Positions 19,993 through 31,964 are shown, counted from the stretch's first letter. The stretch: DNA of 64,000 nucleotides from Celeribacter sp. PS-C1 (GCF_019429625.1 NZ_JAHXRW010000002.1:372001-436000); one strand, 5' to 3'. Program-made: numbers and translations. The notes: a model not told the origin generated them from the letters alone.

Positions 19993-22079
19993 GTTCTTTG
20001 ACGATCCTCAGCGGTCATGCCGCACCTTTGGGTGCGACGTTCGATGGCGAGGGCGTCAATTTCGCAGTGTTTTCTGAACATGCGCATCGCATCACTGTCT
20101 GTCTGTTTTCGCAGGACGGTCGGACGGAGACGCACAGACTAGATCTGCCGGAACGCGACGGCGACGTGTGGCACGGCTATGTGCCGGGTCTACGGCCCGG
20201 TCAGATGTATGGGCTGCGCGCCGATGGGCCCTATGCGCCCTATGAGGGGCACCGGTTCAACTACAACAAGCTTCTGCTTGATCCCTACGCCAAACGGCTG
20301 ACGCGACATCTTGACTGGCATGACGCGGTGATGGGCTACAAGGTTGGAGACAAAGAGGCCGATCTGTCTTTCGATAAACGCGACTCTGCGCGCTACATGC
20401 CGCGCTGCGTTGTTGAAGATGTGCTGTTCGCATGGGGCCGGGACAAGGCCCCACGTACGCGCATTTCGCGCTCTGTGATCTATGAGGCTCATGTCAAAGG
20501 CCTCACGCAGCTCCACCCGGATGTTCAACACAAGGGCAAATTCCTAGGCCTCGCCTCTGATGCCATTCTCGAGCATCTGGTGAAACTCGGTGTTACGGCG
20601 ATCGAGCTTTTGCCTGCGCAGGCCTTTCTCAACGACCGGTTTCTGGTCGAAAAGGGGCTGGTGAACTATTGGGGCTATCAAACGCTCGGCTTTTTTGCGC
20701 CCGATCCGCGTTACCTCGCTCATGACCAGATTGCCGAGTTCCAACACATGGTCGCAAGGCTGCATTCCGCGGGCATCGAGGTGATCATGGATGTGGTCTA
20801 CAACCACACCGGCGAGGGCAATGAGTTGGGACCTACCGTGTCGTTCCGGGGCCTTGATAACCGAAGCTATTACCGCCTCAGTGACAATCCGCGCTATTAC
20901 ATCAACGATACCGGCACCGGGAATACGCTCAACATCGACCACCCGATGGTGCTGCGCATGGTGTTGGACAGCTTGCGGTATTGGGTCGAGGAGATGCATG
21001 TCGACGGCTTCCGCTTTGATCTCTGCACCACGCTTGGCCGCACGCCGACGGGCTTTGATCGCGGTGCGTCTTTCTTCGATGCGATCCGTCAGGACCCCGT
21101 GCTGACCCGTGTCAAACTGATTGCCGAACCTTGGGATATTGGCCCCGGTGGCTACCGCGTTGGGGGTTTTCCGCCGCCGTTTCTGGAGTGGAACGACAAG
21201 TTTCGTGACGGCATCCGGCGGTTCTGGCGCGGCGACGCGGGGCATGTCGCGGTGCTGGCCGACCGCATCACCGGCTCGGCCCTGCAATTTGACCATTCCG
21301 GGCGGCCTGCCACAACCTCCGTCAATTTTGTCACCGCCCATGACGGGTTCACGCTCACGGATGTTGTGAGCTACACCCAGAAACACAATGAGGCCAATGG
21401 CGAGGGCAACCGCGATGGTCATGGCGACAATGCCTCCGACAATATGGGCGTCGAGGGGCCGACGGACGATCCGGCGATCTTAGCTGCCCGCGCGCAACGG
21501 CGGCGCAACCTTTTGGCAACCGTCATGTTTTCGCAGGGCACGCCGATGCTCTTGGCGGGCGATGAGCTTGGCAACAGCCAAAAGGGCAACAACAACGCCT
21601 ATTGTCAGGACAATGAAATCGGCTGGATCGACTGGTCGCAATCCGATCCCGAGTTCCTCGACTTCGTGCGCCGCCTGATCGCTTTTCGCCGCGAACACCC
21701 GATCCTGCGTCAGAAACGCTTTCTGCACGCCCGCGAGCGCATCGTAGATGGCATCGAGGACCTGTTCTGGTGGCGGGCAAATGGCGCGCCGATGACAGAT
21801 GCGGATTGGGCCTGGTCCGATTTGAAAACGCTTTGCGTCGAAATGCGCATTGCTTCTGGCACGCCAGCCTACGCGCAGCGCGAAGAGGCGTTGTTTCTGA
21901 TCTTCAACCGCGGTCCATCTGTGCCGGTGCAGCTTCCCGCCTGTCCGGATGGGCGGCGCTGGCGGCTTTGGATTGACACGGCGCATCCTGAGATCGACGG
22001 CGAAGTGGTCGATGCACCGATGATACAGGCCGCAGCCGAAAGCACATTGGTTCTGGAACTGGAGGCCTATAATGACTGA
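19989..22079 (+). CDS. glgX: Glycogen debranching enzyme (isoamylase type)
   Basis: Hydrolyses alpha-1,6 branches of phosphorylase-limit glycogen. It is 696 residues, GH13_11: N-terminal CBM48 followed by the barrel with DVVYNHTGEG, GFRFDLCTTLGR (nucleophile), LIAEPWDIG (acid/base) and FVTAHDGFTLTD. It is coupled to glgA (ATGA) and to malQ (8-base overlap). Confidence 0.95.
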   Translation: MSSLTILSGHAAPLGATFDGEGVNFAVFSEHAHRITVCLFSQDGRTETHRLDLPERDGDVWHGYVPGLRPGQMYGLRADGPYAPYEGHRFNYNKLLLDPYAKRLTRHLDWHDAVMGYKVGDKEADLSFDKRDSARYMPRCVVEDVLFAWGRDKAPRTRISRSVIYEAHVKGLTQLHPDVQHKGKFLGLASDAILEHLVKLGVTAIELLPAQAFLNDRFLVEKGLVNYWGYQTLGFFAPDPRYLAHDQIAEFQHMVARLHSAGIEVIMDVVYNHTGEGNELGPTVSFRGLDNRSYYRLSDNPRYYINDTGTGNTLNIDHPMVLRMVLDSLRYWVEEMHVDGFRFDLCTTLGRTPTGFDRGASFFDAIRQDPVLTRVKLIAEPWDIGPGGYRVGGFPPPFLEWNDKFRDGIRRFWRGDAGHVAVLADRITGSALQFDHSGRPATTSVNFVTAHDGFTLTDVVSYTQKHNEANGEGNRDGHGDNASDNMGVEGPTDDPAILAARAQRRRNLLATVMFSQGTPMLLAGDELGNSQKGNNNAYCQDNEIGWIDWSQSDPEFLDFVRRLIAFRREHPILRQKRFLHARERIVDGIEDLFWWRANGAPMTDADWAWSDLKTLCVEMRIASGTPAYAQREEALFLIFNRGPSVPVQLPACPDGRRWRLWIDTAHPEIDGEVVDAPMIQAAAESTLVLELEAYND

Positions 22080-23961
22080 TCTGCGCCTCGAACTGGCCTA
22101 CGCCCGTGGCATTCACGCGAATTACTACGATCAGATGGGCACCTATCACGAGACCTCCGTGGAGACCGCCGTGGCACTTTTGGCCGCGCTTGGGATCAAG
22201 GCCGATACAGAGGCCGAAGCCCGTGCGCAACTTGAGGCAGGCGACGCCTGGCTGCCTTGGGACATCGTGTTTGAGGCGGGGACCAAGCCATGGGTCGACA
22301 TTGGCGAGGCGACATGGCGGCTGACGTTCGAAGATGGCACAAAGACCGAGGGGCGGGGCGTTGGTAGCCTGCCTGTCGTGCCTTTGGGCATCCATCACCT
22401 TGTGGCCGATCTGCCGCACGGGGCGCAGCGGATCACGCTTTTGGCCGCGCCCACGACCATTCCCTTGCCGGAACGCGCATGGGGCATGACCGTGCCGCTG
22501 TATGCACTCTCTCCTAAGGGCATCGGCTCTTACGACGATCTTCTGCCGCTGGTGCAGGGGCTTGGCACGCGGGGTGGCAGTTTTCTGGGCATGAACCCGG
22601 TGCATGCGGGGTTCCCCGCTGATCCGGGTCTCTTTAGTCCTTATACGCCGTCCCATCGTCGTCGCCTCAATGTGCTGCATCTCAAGACCTCGGGCGGGGC
22701 GTCAAACCCTCTTGTGGACTATGAAAACGACGGCCCGGCGCGGCTTCAGGCACTGCGCGACGCGTTTGAAAAGGACAAGGGGTCCAAAGCGTTCACAGAC
22801 TATCTTGAGGCCGAGGGGCGTTCGCTTGAAACCTTTGCCCTGCATCAGGCCCTCTCGGATCGCTTTGGTCCGTTCTGGTCGGGTTGGCCGGAGGCCTATC
22901 AGGACCCGGAAAGTGTGGAATGCACCACCGCACGTGCCGAGTTGAAAGCCGAGATCGGGTTTCACAGCTGGCTGCAATGGCGGGCCGAAGCGGCTCTGAC
23001 GGAGGCGCAGGCGCAGGCCAAAGCGGCAGGGATGACCCATGGGCTTTACGTCGATCTGGCGGTCGGCACCCATCCGCATGGTGCGGAAACTTGGGAGGAT
23101 CGCGACAGCTTTGCCTTTGGCGCCTCGCTGGGCGCGCCGCCCGATGCCTTTTCTGCTGACGGTCAGAATTGGGGCTTGGCACCTTTCAATCCGATCACGC
23201 TTCGGGACAAGGCCTATGCGCCTCTGGCGGAAACCTTCGCGCGGCAGCTCCGCGTCTCCGGCATGCTGCGTGTCGATCACATCCTTGGCTTCGAGCGCAC
23301 CTTCTGGGTGCCGCAGAACGCGCCCGGCTCCTATGTGACCATGCCGCGGGACTCGATGCTGGCCGTTGCCCGGATCGAGGCGGCGCGCGGCAATGGCGGG
23401 GCGGGCGGCATCATCATTGGCGAAGACCTCGGCAATATTCCTGACGGGCTGCGCGATGCGCTGGCCGGATCGGGTGTCTTGGGCTGTCGTGTGGCGATGT
23501 TCGAGCGCTGGCAATGGGACGACCCGGAATTCAAACCGCAGCAAGATTATGACGAGTCCGCGATCGCCTCGTTTTCGACCCACGACTTGCCGACCTGGAT
23601 GGGTTGGCGTCAAGGAGCCGACATCACGGCACGCGCCCGTATCGGCAGTCTCGACAATGCTCAGACCTCAAAGGACCAAGATCACCGCGCCCGCGAAGTG
23701 GACGCCATCGACCGGCTCTTGCCCGAGGTGGAGCTGAGTACGGGGCAGGACGCGCTCCATGGCTTTCTGGCCCGCACGCCTTCACGACTTGTCGCGGTGC
23801 AAGCCGAAGTGATTCTTGATATGGTGGACCAACAGAACCTGCCGGGGACCACCAGTGAATACCCGAACTGGCGGCTCAGACTGCCCGGCGGCGCCAAGGC
23901 GTTGGCCACGCACAAGAAACTGGATCGTGTGGCCGAGATCATGCGCCAGAACGACCGATAA
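22072..23961 (+). CDS. malQ: 4-alpha-glucanotransferase (amylomaltase)
   Basis: Disproportionates the short maltodextrins left after phosphorylase and debranching enzyme. It is 629 residues, GH77, with LYVDLAVG, MLRVDHILGFERTFWVP (nucleophile), IGEDLGNIPDGL (acid/base) and STHDLPTWMGW. The N-terminal 150 residues form an extension before the catalytic barrel. Its place inside the glg operon fits glycogen turnover rather than maltose import, as no maltose transporter is near. Confidence 0.9.
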   Translation: MTDLRLELAYARGIHANYYDQMGTYHETSVETAVALLAALGIKADTEAEARAQLEAGDAWLPWDIVFEAGTKPWVDIGEATWRLTFEDGTKTEGRGVGSLPVVPLGIHHLVADLPHGAQRITLLAAPTTIPLPERAWGMTVPLYALSPKGIGSYDDLLPLVQGLGTRGGSFLGMNPVHAGFPADPGLFSPYTPSHRRRLNVLHLKTSGGASNPLVDYENDGPARLQALRDAFEKDKGSKAFTDYLEAEGRSLETFALHQALSDRFGPFWSGWPEAYQDPESVECTTARAELKAEIGFHSWLQWRAEAALTEAQAQAKAAGMTHGLYVDLAVGTHPHGAETWEDRDSFAFGASLGAPPDAFSADGQNWGLAPFNPITLRDKAYAPLAETFARQLRVSGMLRVDHILGFERTFWVPQNAPGSYVTMPRDSMLAVARIEAARGNGGAGGIIIGEDLGNIPDGLRDALAGSGVLGCRVAMFERWQWDDPEFKPQQDYDESAIASFSTHDLPTWMGWRQGADITARARIGSLDNAQTSKDQDHRAREVDAIDRLLPEVELSTGQDALHGFLARTPSRLVAVQAEVILDMVDQQNLPGTTSEYPNWRLRLPGGAKALATHKKLDRVAEIMRQNDR

Positions 23962-25629
<1,668 letters not shown>

Positions 25630-25651
25630 ACTTTGTCTCAGAGGAAGATGA

Positions 25652-25679
25652 AAGCCGGGGCATTGCCTCGGCTTTTTTT
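25652..25679 (+). terminator. Rho-independent terminator of the glycogen operon
   Basis: A hairpin AAGCCGGGGC / GCCTCGGCTT with a short loop is followed by seven T. It ends the glg operon 22 bases after the pgm stop and abuts the end of convergent mntH. Confidence 0.9.
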
Positions 25680-27006
25680 ATTGCGCAAGGAAGGGGATCG
25701 GCAGGCCGAAGGTTTCAGCCAACAGTACGAAGTTGAGGCCCAAGACGGCGCAGGCGCCCAGGACGGCCAGCACGCGCAAGACCGGCCCGATCCGAAACGC
25801 GCCCATCACGTCGCGCTTAGCTGAGAAATACAACAGCGCCAGCATTGGCACGGGCAGGGCAATCGACAGCACGACCTGCGACATCACCAAGGCCTCGGTG
25901 GCGTTTACCCCCATGGCGACCACGGCAAAGGCCGGGACCATGGTGATCAGACGCCGGAGCCAAATCGGGATGCGGATGTGCAGGAAGCCCTGCATGATCA
26001 TCTGACCGGCCATGGTGCCCACGACTGACGAGGAAATCCCCGAGGCAATCAGCGAGGTCAGGAAAATCGCGGCGGCCGCCGCGCCCAAAAGCGGCGTGAG
26101 CGTGTGATAGGCGGTTTCGATCTCGGCCACCTCGGAATGACCTTGGTGAAAGGCGCTGGCGGCCATCATGACCATCGCCATATTGACCATGCCTGCGACG
26201 GCGAGGGCCAGAACCACTTCGGTGTTGGAATAGCTCAAAACGCGCCGGCGGTCGGTGTCGTCCCGCATCACGGCGCGCGATTGTGTCAGGCCGGAGTGCA
26301 GGTAAATCGCATGGGGCATCACGGTCGCACCGATGATGCCGACGGCGATGGTCAGCGCGGCAGCGTCGGGCAGATTGGGCGTCACAAGGCCGGTCGCCGT
26401 GGCACCCCAATCGATGGGGGCGATGAGGATTTCCGCGAGATAACAGAGGCCTATGAGGCCCACCATGGCGCCGATGATCAACTCCATCGGGCGAAACCCG
26501 CGGCCCTCGAAAATCAGGATGCCATAGGTCACAATCGCGGTGATCCCCATGCCGACGATCAGCGGCAGGTTGAACAAAAGCGCAAGCCCAATGGCACCGC
26601 CCAGGAATTCTGCGAGATCGGTCGCCATGGCGGCTACCTCGCTCACCGCCCACATCACCCAGACCAAAGGCCGGGGCAGGTGATCACGCGACAGTTCGGC
26701 GAGGTTCTTGCCGGTGACGATGCCCAACCGGGCAGAGAGCGCCTGAAACAGCATGGCGATCAGGTTGGCCAAGAGCACGACCCACAGGAGCGTATAGCCA
26801 TAGCCCGCGCCTGCCTGAATGTTCGTCGCGTAATTGCCGGGGTCCATATAAGCCACCGAGGCGATGATCGCGGGGCCGGCAAAGAGAAACCGGCTGCGCC
26901 AGCCGTGGCGCTGTCCGGTGAGGACGGCGGTGATGCCGTTTTGGGTGCGGCGCGTCAGGTCCTGTCGGCTGGAGGATTGCCGTGTGGAGTTTTGCATCAG
27001 ACTCAC
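25678..27006 (-). CDS. mntH: Nramp-family divalent metal (Mn2+) transporter
   Basis: Proton-coupled manganese importer in the inner membrane, about 442 residues and some 11 helices. The diagnostic metal-binding motifs are DPGNYATN near residue 53 and MPHAIYLHS near residue 228. The best-placed start is a GTG at 27006 with AAGG eight bases upstream; an ATG at 26997 would remove three residues. The divergent mntR and the intervening palindrome show manganese-dependent repression. Confidence 0.93.
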   Translation of the reverse strand: MSLMQNSTRQSSSRQDLTRRTQNGITAVLTGQRHGWRSRFLFAGPAIIASVAYMDPGNYATNIQAGAGYGYTLLWVVLLANLIAMLFQALSARLGIVTGKNLAELSRDHLPRPLVWVMWAVSEVAAMATDLAEFLGGAIGLALLFNLPLIVGMGITAIVTYGILIFEGRGFRPMELIIGAMVGLIGLCYLAEILIAPIDWGATATGLVTPNLPDAAALTIAVGIIGATVMPHAIYLHSGLTQSRAVMRDDTDRRRVLSYSNTEVVLALAVAGMVNMAMVMMAASAFHQGHSEVAEIETAYHTLTPLLGAAAAAIFLTSLIASGISSSVVGTMAGQMIMQGFLHIRIPIWLRRLITMVPAFAVVAMGVNATEALVMSQVVLSIALPVPMLALLYFSAKRDVMGAFRIGPVLRVLAVLGACAVLGLNFVLLAETFGLPIPFLAQ

Positions 27007-27028
27007 ATCTATTGCCTTATAGATGATG

Positions 27029-27044
27029 TATAGCCTATGCTATA
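27029..27044. promoter_or_regulatory. MntR operator palindrome
   Basis: A perfect inverted repeat TATAGC-CTAT-GCTATA lies in the 86-base mntH/mntR intergenic region, close to the mntH start and in an AT-rich stretch suitable for overlapping promoters. DtxR/MntR-family proteins bind such palindromes. Assignment to MntR rests on position. Confidence 0.75.
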
Positions 27045-27092
27045 TTTAAATCAATCGAAGTTTTCGCAAGCGCAGCATAAGGGGAGAGGGCG

Positions 27093-27503
27093 ATGACAGA
27101 CGTGGATCAGGCGGATCGCTTTGCCCGCGCACGCGAGGCGCAATCTGTCGCCCTCATTGAGGATTACGTCGAGATGATCGGCGATCTGATCGCGGAGCTG
27201 GGCGAGGCGCGGGTGGCGGACATCGCCGAACGTATGGGCGTTGCACAGCCGACCGCGACCAAGGCCGTCTCCCGCCTCAAACGTGAAGGCTTTGCCACCT
27301 CGCGGCCCTACCGCGGCGTGTTTCTGACCGAAGAGGGCGCGGCGCTGGCCGAGCGCGTGCGGGCGCGGCACCGGACGGTGGTGGCGCTTTTGAGGGCGGT
27401 AGGGGTGCCCGAAGAGGTTGCGGAACTTGATGCCGAAGGGATCGAGCATCATGTCTCTGAGCAGACGCTCAAAGCCTTTGAGCGGTTCTTGCAGGGCAAG
27501 TAA
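27093..27503 (+). CDS. mntR: DtxR-family manganese-dependent regulator
   Basis: A 136-residue MntR: winged helix (VADIAERMGVAQPTATKAVS) and a dimerisation/metal-binding domain with the family motif EGIEHHVSEQTL. With Mn2+ it would repress divergent mntH and possibly itself. It lacks the C-terminal SH3-like domain of DtxR, as usual for MntR. Confidence 0.9.
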   Translation: MTDVDQADRFARAREAQSVALIEDYVEMIGDLIAELGEARVADIAERMGVAQPTATKAVSRLKREGFATSRPYRGVFLTEEGAALAERVRARHRTVVALLRAVGVPEEVAELDAEGIEHHVSEQTLKAFERFLQGK

Positions 27504-27522
27504 ATCGACGGCCAGAAATGAG

Positions 27523-27553
27523 AAAGGCCGGGCAAAATGCCCGGCCTTTTCCT
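27523..27553. terminator. Bidirectional terminator between mntR and the RND pump
   Basis: A perfect 11-bp stem AAAGGCCGGGC / GCCCGGCCTTT with loop AAAAT is followed by T-rich sequence on the plus strand, and by a shorter T-run when read on the minus strand. It would stop both mntR and the convergent efflux operon. Confidence 0.9.
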
Positions 27554-27583
27554 TTTTCTGTTAAGCCAATCCGGCAGTGTGTT

Positions 27584-30500
27584 TTAGGCAGTCGCTTTTT
27601 TCTTGCCGCCGAAGATCTTGTAGATGATCACAAAGAACAGCGGCACGAAGAGGATACCAAGAGCCGTCCCTGTGATGGTCCCGCCGAGCACGGCGGCGCC
27701 CACGGCCATCCGGCCACCTGCACCCGCGCCTGTGGACAGAACCAGCGGCACAACACCCAAGGAGAAGGCCATCGAGGTCATGACGATCGGGCGGAAACGC
27801 TGTTTCGCGGCGGTCAGCACAGCCTCAAGGATCGGCTTGCCTGCCTCGACCTGTTCCCGGGCGAATTCGACGATCAGAATGGCGTTCTTACCGGTCAGAC
27901 CGATCACGGTCAAAAGACCCACTTGGAAGAACACACCGTTCTGGAAGCCGAAATGCCAAGCCGTGAAGAGCGTGCCCAAGATGCCTACCGGCATGGCGAG
28001 CATGACGGAGAAGGGGATAGCCCAGCTCTCATAGAGGGCGGCGAGACAGAAGAAGATCGCAGCCAAAGAGAGCATGTAGAGCATCGGCGCTTGTGAGCCG
28101 GATTCGCGCTCTTCAAGCGACAGGCCGGTCCAGGCCACGGCAAAGTTGCCGGGGATCTGATCCACAAGGCTTTCGATTTCCGCCATGGCTTCACCGGTGG
28201 AGACACCCGGAGCAGGGGAGCCCTGAATCTGCATCGACGGCGTGCCGTTGTAGCGGTTCAGACCCTGCGGACCGTAAATCCAGCGCTCGGAGGTGAAGTT
28301 CGAGAACGGCACCAACTCGCCCGAGGTGTTGCGCACGCGCCATTTTTGCAGATCGCTCGGCGTGGCGCGGGCATCGGGTTCGCCCTGCACGTAGACGCGC
28401 TTGGTGCGGCCCTGGTCGTTGAAGTCGTTGACGTAGGAGCCAGCCATCGCGATCGACAGCGTGTTGCCAACCTCGGAGGGGTTGACCCCCATGGCACCGG
28501 CAGCGCGCCAGTCGATGTCGAGTTTGTACTGGGTCGCATCCTCAAGCCCCGAGGGACGCACGGAGGCGATGAGCGGGCTTTGCGAGGCCATGCCCAAAAG
28601 CTGGTTGCGCGCTTCGAGAAGCTGTTCGTGGCTCTGACCGGCCGGGGCTTGAAGATAGAAGTCAAAGCCAGAGACGTTGCCCAGTTCGATCACCGCAGGC
28701 GGTACGATGGGGAAGGCCTGTGCCTCTTGAATGCCCATCATCGCGGGGAAAGCGCGACCCGCCATGGCTTGCACGGATTGCTGAGCCTCGGGGCGTTCCT
28801 CCCAGTCTTTGAGACGGATGAAGGCGAGACCGTTGTTTTGTCCCACACCTGCGAACGAGAAGCCCACGACGGAAAAGACCGACTCCACATTTTCGCCTTC
28901 GGCGTTGAGGAAGTAGTCGCGGATCTGATCCGTGGCGGCTTGGGTGTTCTCTGCGGTCGAGCCTGACGGCCCCTGCACGAGCGCCATCATGATGCCCTGA
29001 TCCTCATCGGGCAAAAAGCCAGTGGGAGTCTGCAGGAAAAGCCATACGATGCCGCCGCCCATGAGGGCATAGACCGCCATCATGCGCAACGGACGACGGA
29101 TGATAAAACCGACCGTGCCGCCGTAGCCGCCGGAGAGTTTGTCGAAGGCTTTGTTGAACCAACCGAACGGCCCACGCGGCTCATGGTGTACGTCCTTGCC
29201 CCGCAGGATCGTGGCACAGAGCGCGGGTGTCAGGGTCAGAGCGACCAGCACGGAGAGCATCATCGCAGAGACGATGGTGATCGAGAACTGGCGATAGATC
29301 ACGCCGGTGGAGCCGCCGAAGAAGGCCATGGGAATGAACACAGCAGAGAGCACGAGGGCGATGCCCACAAGTGCGCCGGTGATCTGGCCCATGGATTTCT
29401 TGGTGGCTTCACGGGGGCCAAGGCCCTCTTCTTCCATGATCCGCTCGACGTTCTCCACCACCACGATTGCGTCATCAACCAAGAGGCCGATGGCGAGCAC
29501 CATGGCGAGCATCGTGAGCACGTTGATCGAGAACCCGAATGCGGCAAGGATTGCGAAGGTGCCGAGGATCACGACCGGCACGGCAAGCGTTGGAATGAGC
29601 GTCGCGCGGAGGTTTTGAAGGAACAGAAGCATCACGAAGAACACCAGAACGATGGCTTCGATCAGGGTTTTCTGCACCTCATGGATCGAGATTTCGATGA
29701 AGGGCGTGGTGTCGTAAGGGATCACATACGTCATGCCCTCTGGGAAATATTCAGCATATTCGTCGATCATCTCCCGCACACGGTGCGAGGTATCGAGCGC
29801 GTTGGCGCCAGGCGCCAGCTGGATTGCCATCCCGGAGGCCGGTTTGCCGTTATACTCCGCGATGGCCATATAGTTTTCTGCGCCAACTTCGACACGGGCC
29901 ACATCTTCGAGCAGGACGAGCCCGCCGTTCTGTTCCGAGCGCAGGATGATGTTGCGGAAATCTTCCGGGGTTTCCAACAACGACTGCGCGGTGATCGTGG
30001 CGGTAAAGGCCTGACCGTCAGGCGAAGGCATGGATCCGAAAGAACCAGCGGAAATCTGGGCGTTATAGCCGGAGATTGCACCCGTCACATCCGTCGGTGT
30101 CATGTCGAAAGCAGCAAGTTTCGAGGGGTCAAGCCAGATGCGCATGGCGTATTTCGCGCCGAACACCTGCGTGCCGCCTACGCCCTCGATCCGGCTGAAC
30201 GCATCCACGAGGTTGGAGTTCAGATAGTCCGAGAGGTCGGACTGATCCATGCTGCCGTCCTCGGAAATCACCCCGATTACCATCAGGAAGCCGGCTGAGG
30301 ACTTCTGCACGGTGACACCCTGACGTTGCACCGCATCGGGCAGCAGGGCCGTGGCCTGTGACAGCTTGTTTTGCACCTGCACCTGAGCGATGTCCGGGTC
30401 GGTGCCGGTCTCGAAGGTCAGCGTGATCTGCGAGGAGCCGGAAGATGTGGACGAGGAAGACATGTAGCGCATGCCGTCGAGACCCGTCATCTGTTGTTCG

Positions 30501-30694
30501 ATGATCTGGGTGACGGTGTTGGCCACAGTTTCCGCCGAGGCACCGGGATAGGTGGCACGCACGGAGACGGAGGGCGGCGCGATCTGCGGATACTGCGCCA
30601 CGGGCAGGGTGAAGATCGACAACAGGCCGATCCCCATGATCAGGATGGAAATCACCCAGGCAAAGACCGGGCGGTCGATGAAAAAGCGGGCCAT
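27584..30694 (-). CDS. RND multidrug efflux pump, inner-membrane transporter (AcrB/MexB type)
   Basis: Proton-driven exporter of the HAE1 family, 1036 residues, close to AcrB. The N-terminus MARFFIDRPVFAWVISILIM is the first helix. The proton-relay aspartates lie in LLVDDAIVVVEN near residue 405-407, matching Asp407/408 of AcrB. It is downstream of its membrane-fusion partner (18-base gap). No outer-membrane TolC-type channel is encoded in the window, so the pump must use one encoded elsewhere. Drug range cannot be read from the sequence. Confidence 0.93.
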   Translation of the reverse strand: MARFFIDRPVFAWVISILIMGIGLLSIFTLPVAQYPQIAPPSVSVRATYPGASAETVANTVTQIIEQQMTGLDGMRYMSSSSTSSGSSQITLTFETGTDPDIAQVQVQNKLSQATALLPDAVQRQGVTVQKSSAGFLMVIGVISEDGSMDQSDLSDYLNSNLVDAFSRIEGVGGTQVFGAKYAMRIWLDPSKLAAFDMTPTDVTGAISGYNAQISAGSFGSMPSPDGQAFTATITAQSLLETPEDFRNIILRSEQNGGLVLLEDVARVEVGAENYMAIAEYNGKPASGMAIQLAPGANALDTSHRVREMIDEYAEYFPEGMTYVIPYDTTPFIEISIHEVQKTLIEAIVLVFFVMLLFLQNLRATLIPTLAVPVVILGTFAILAAFGFSINVLTMLAMVLAIGLLVDDAIVVVENVERIMEEEGLGPREATKKSMGQITGALVGIALVLSAVFIPMAFFGGSTGVIYRQFSITIVSAMMLSVLVALTLTPALCATILRGKDVHHEPRGPFGWFNKAFDKLSGGYGGTVGFIIRRPLRMMAVYALMGGGIVWLFLQTPTGFLPDEDQGIMMALVQGPSGSTAENTQAATDQIRDYFLNAEGENVESVFSVVGFSFAGVGQNNGLAFIRLKDWEERPEAQQSVQAMAGRAFPAMMGIQEAQAFPIVPPAVIELGNVSGFDFYLQAPAGQSHEQLLEARNQLLGMASQSPLIASVRPSGLEDATQYKLDIDWRAAGAMGVNPSEVGNTLSIAMAGSYVNDFNDQGRTKRVYVQGEPDARATPSDLQKWRVRNTSGELVPFSNFTSERWIYGPQGLNRYNGTPSMQIQGSPAPGVSTGEAMAEIESLVDQIPGNFAVAWTGLSLEERESGSQAPMLYMLSLAAIFFCLAALYESWAIPFSVMLAMPVGILGTLFTAWHFGFQNGVFFQVGLLTVIGLTGKNAILIVEFAREQVEAGKPILEAVLTAAKQRFRPIVMTSMAFSLGVVPLVLSTGAGAGGRMAVGAAVLGGTITGTALGILFVPLFFVIIYKIFGGKKKATA

Positions 30695-30712
30695 GAGAGG
30701 TCCTTTCGAGGA

Positions 30713-31888
30713 TCAGTTGTTCGAGGCGTCGGCTGCGTCAGCCGCGCTTTCGGAGGAGGCCTGTTCCTGCGGCGCCACGGTGGCGCCCGGTGCGGCTTTT
30801 TGCAGACCGGCGACGATCACGCGGTCGCCTGCGGCCACACCTTCGGTGACCACCCAATTCGCGCCCTGATCGCTTTCGACGTTCAGAATGCGTTGTTCGA
30901 CGACGTTCTCGGCATTGACGACCAAGGCCATCGGGCGACCACGGCGGTCGCGGCTGACCGCCTGTTGCGGCACGAGCACGGCATTGGGCACCACGCCTTG
31001 CGGCATTTCGACCTGAACATACATGCCCGGCAACAGGAAATGCTCCGGGTTCGGGAAGGACAGGCGCAGCACGGTCGTGCCGGTGTCTTCGTTCACATAG
31101 GGCTCAGCGGCAGAAAGCTCACCGCTATATTCATAGCTTTCGCCATCCGACAGGGTCAGGGTGACGCTCTGGTCATACTCCTCGACCGAGTCGATCTCAG
31201 AGCCGCTCCGGCGCCAGCGCAGAATGTCTGCGGCGGCTTGGGTCACGTCAACATAGATCGGGTCCAGGGCGCGGATCGTGGTCAGGGCATTGGCCTGACC
31301 GGCAGTGACCAGAGCACCTTGGGTGATCTCGCTAAAGCCGGTGACACCGGAGATCGGCGCGCGAATTTGCGTGCGTTCCAGATCAATCTCGGCGGACAAC
31401 AGGTTCGCTTCGGCCACTTTCACCGCGGCTGCGGCGGAATCGCGGGCGGCGATGGCGCTGTCGAGGTTCTGTTGAGCCACGACGTTGCGGGTGCGCAGTT
31501 CTTCTTGACGGTTGTATTCGATCTCTGCCGATTTCAGTGCGGCTTTGGCTTGGGCCAAGCTGGCTTCGGCAACGGCTTTTTGTGCTTCATAGGTGGCGGC
31601 GTCGATTTGATAGAGCGGATCGCCTTCGGTGACCGTGCTGCCCTCTTGGAACAGACGCGATTGGATGATGCCGCTCACCTGCGGGCGCACTTCTGCGGCG
31701 GAGGAGGCCGCGACACGGCCGGGCAGCGGCGCAGACAGGGTCACATCCTGAGCTTCCAGCGTCACGACGGTCACGGCGGCCGGTGGCGGACCGTCTTGTG
31801 CCAGCGCCGGCACGGCCACTGCGAGGGCCTGAGTGAGGGCGAGAGCGGGCAGCGCCTGGCGCAAGAAGGGAAGGTGAGGGCTGTTCAT
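30713..31888 (-). CDS. RND efflux periplasmic adaptor (membrane fusion protein)
   Basis: AcrA/MexA-type adaptor of 391 residues joining the RND pump to an outer-membrane channel. A signal sequence with a hydrophobic core runs over the first 30 residues. A lipoyl-like half motif is followed by an alpha-hairpin (coiled-coil rich in Ala, Glu and Gln, residues about 95-165), then beta-barrel and membrane-proximal domains. The C-terminus is low-complexity, rich in Ala and Glu. It is the first gene of the efflux operon and divergent from a TetR regulator. Confidence 0.92.
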   Translation of the reverse strand: MNSPHLPFLRQALPALALTQALAVAVPALAQDGPPPAAVTVVTLEAQDVTLSAPLPGRVAASSAAEVRPQVSGIIQSRLFQEGSTVTEGDPLYQIDAATYEAQKAVAEASLAQAKAALKSAEIEYNRQEELRTRNVVAQQNLDSAIAARDSAAAAVKVAEANLLSAEIDLERTQIRAPISGVTGFSEITQGALVTAGQANALTTIRALDPIYVDVTQAAADILRWRRSGSEIDSVEEYDQSVTLTLSDGESYEYSGELSAAEPYVNEDTGTTVLRLSFPNPEHFLLPGMYVQVEMPQGVVPNAVLVPQQAVSRDRRGRPMALVVNAENVVEQRILNVESDQGANWVVTEGVAAGDRVIVAGLQKAAPGATVAPQEQASSESAADAADASNN

Positions 31889-31964
31889 GAGGGTCTCCGA
31901 CGAAAACAGCCCGGCCTTTACAGACCGGGGGAAGGGAAGCGGGCGCGCGGCCCGGCGAATTCTA

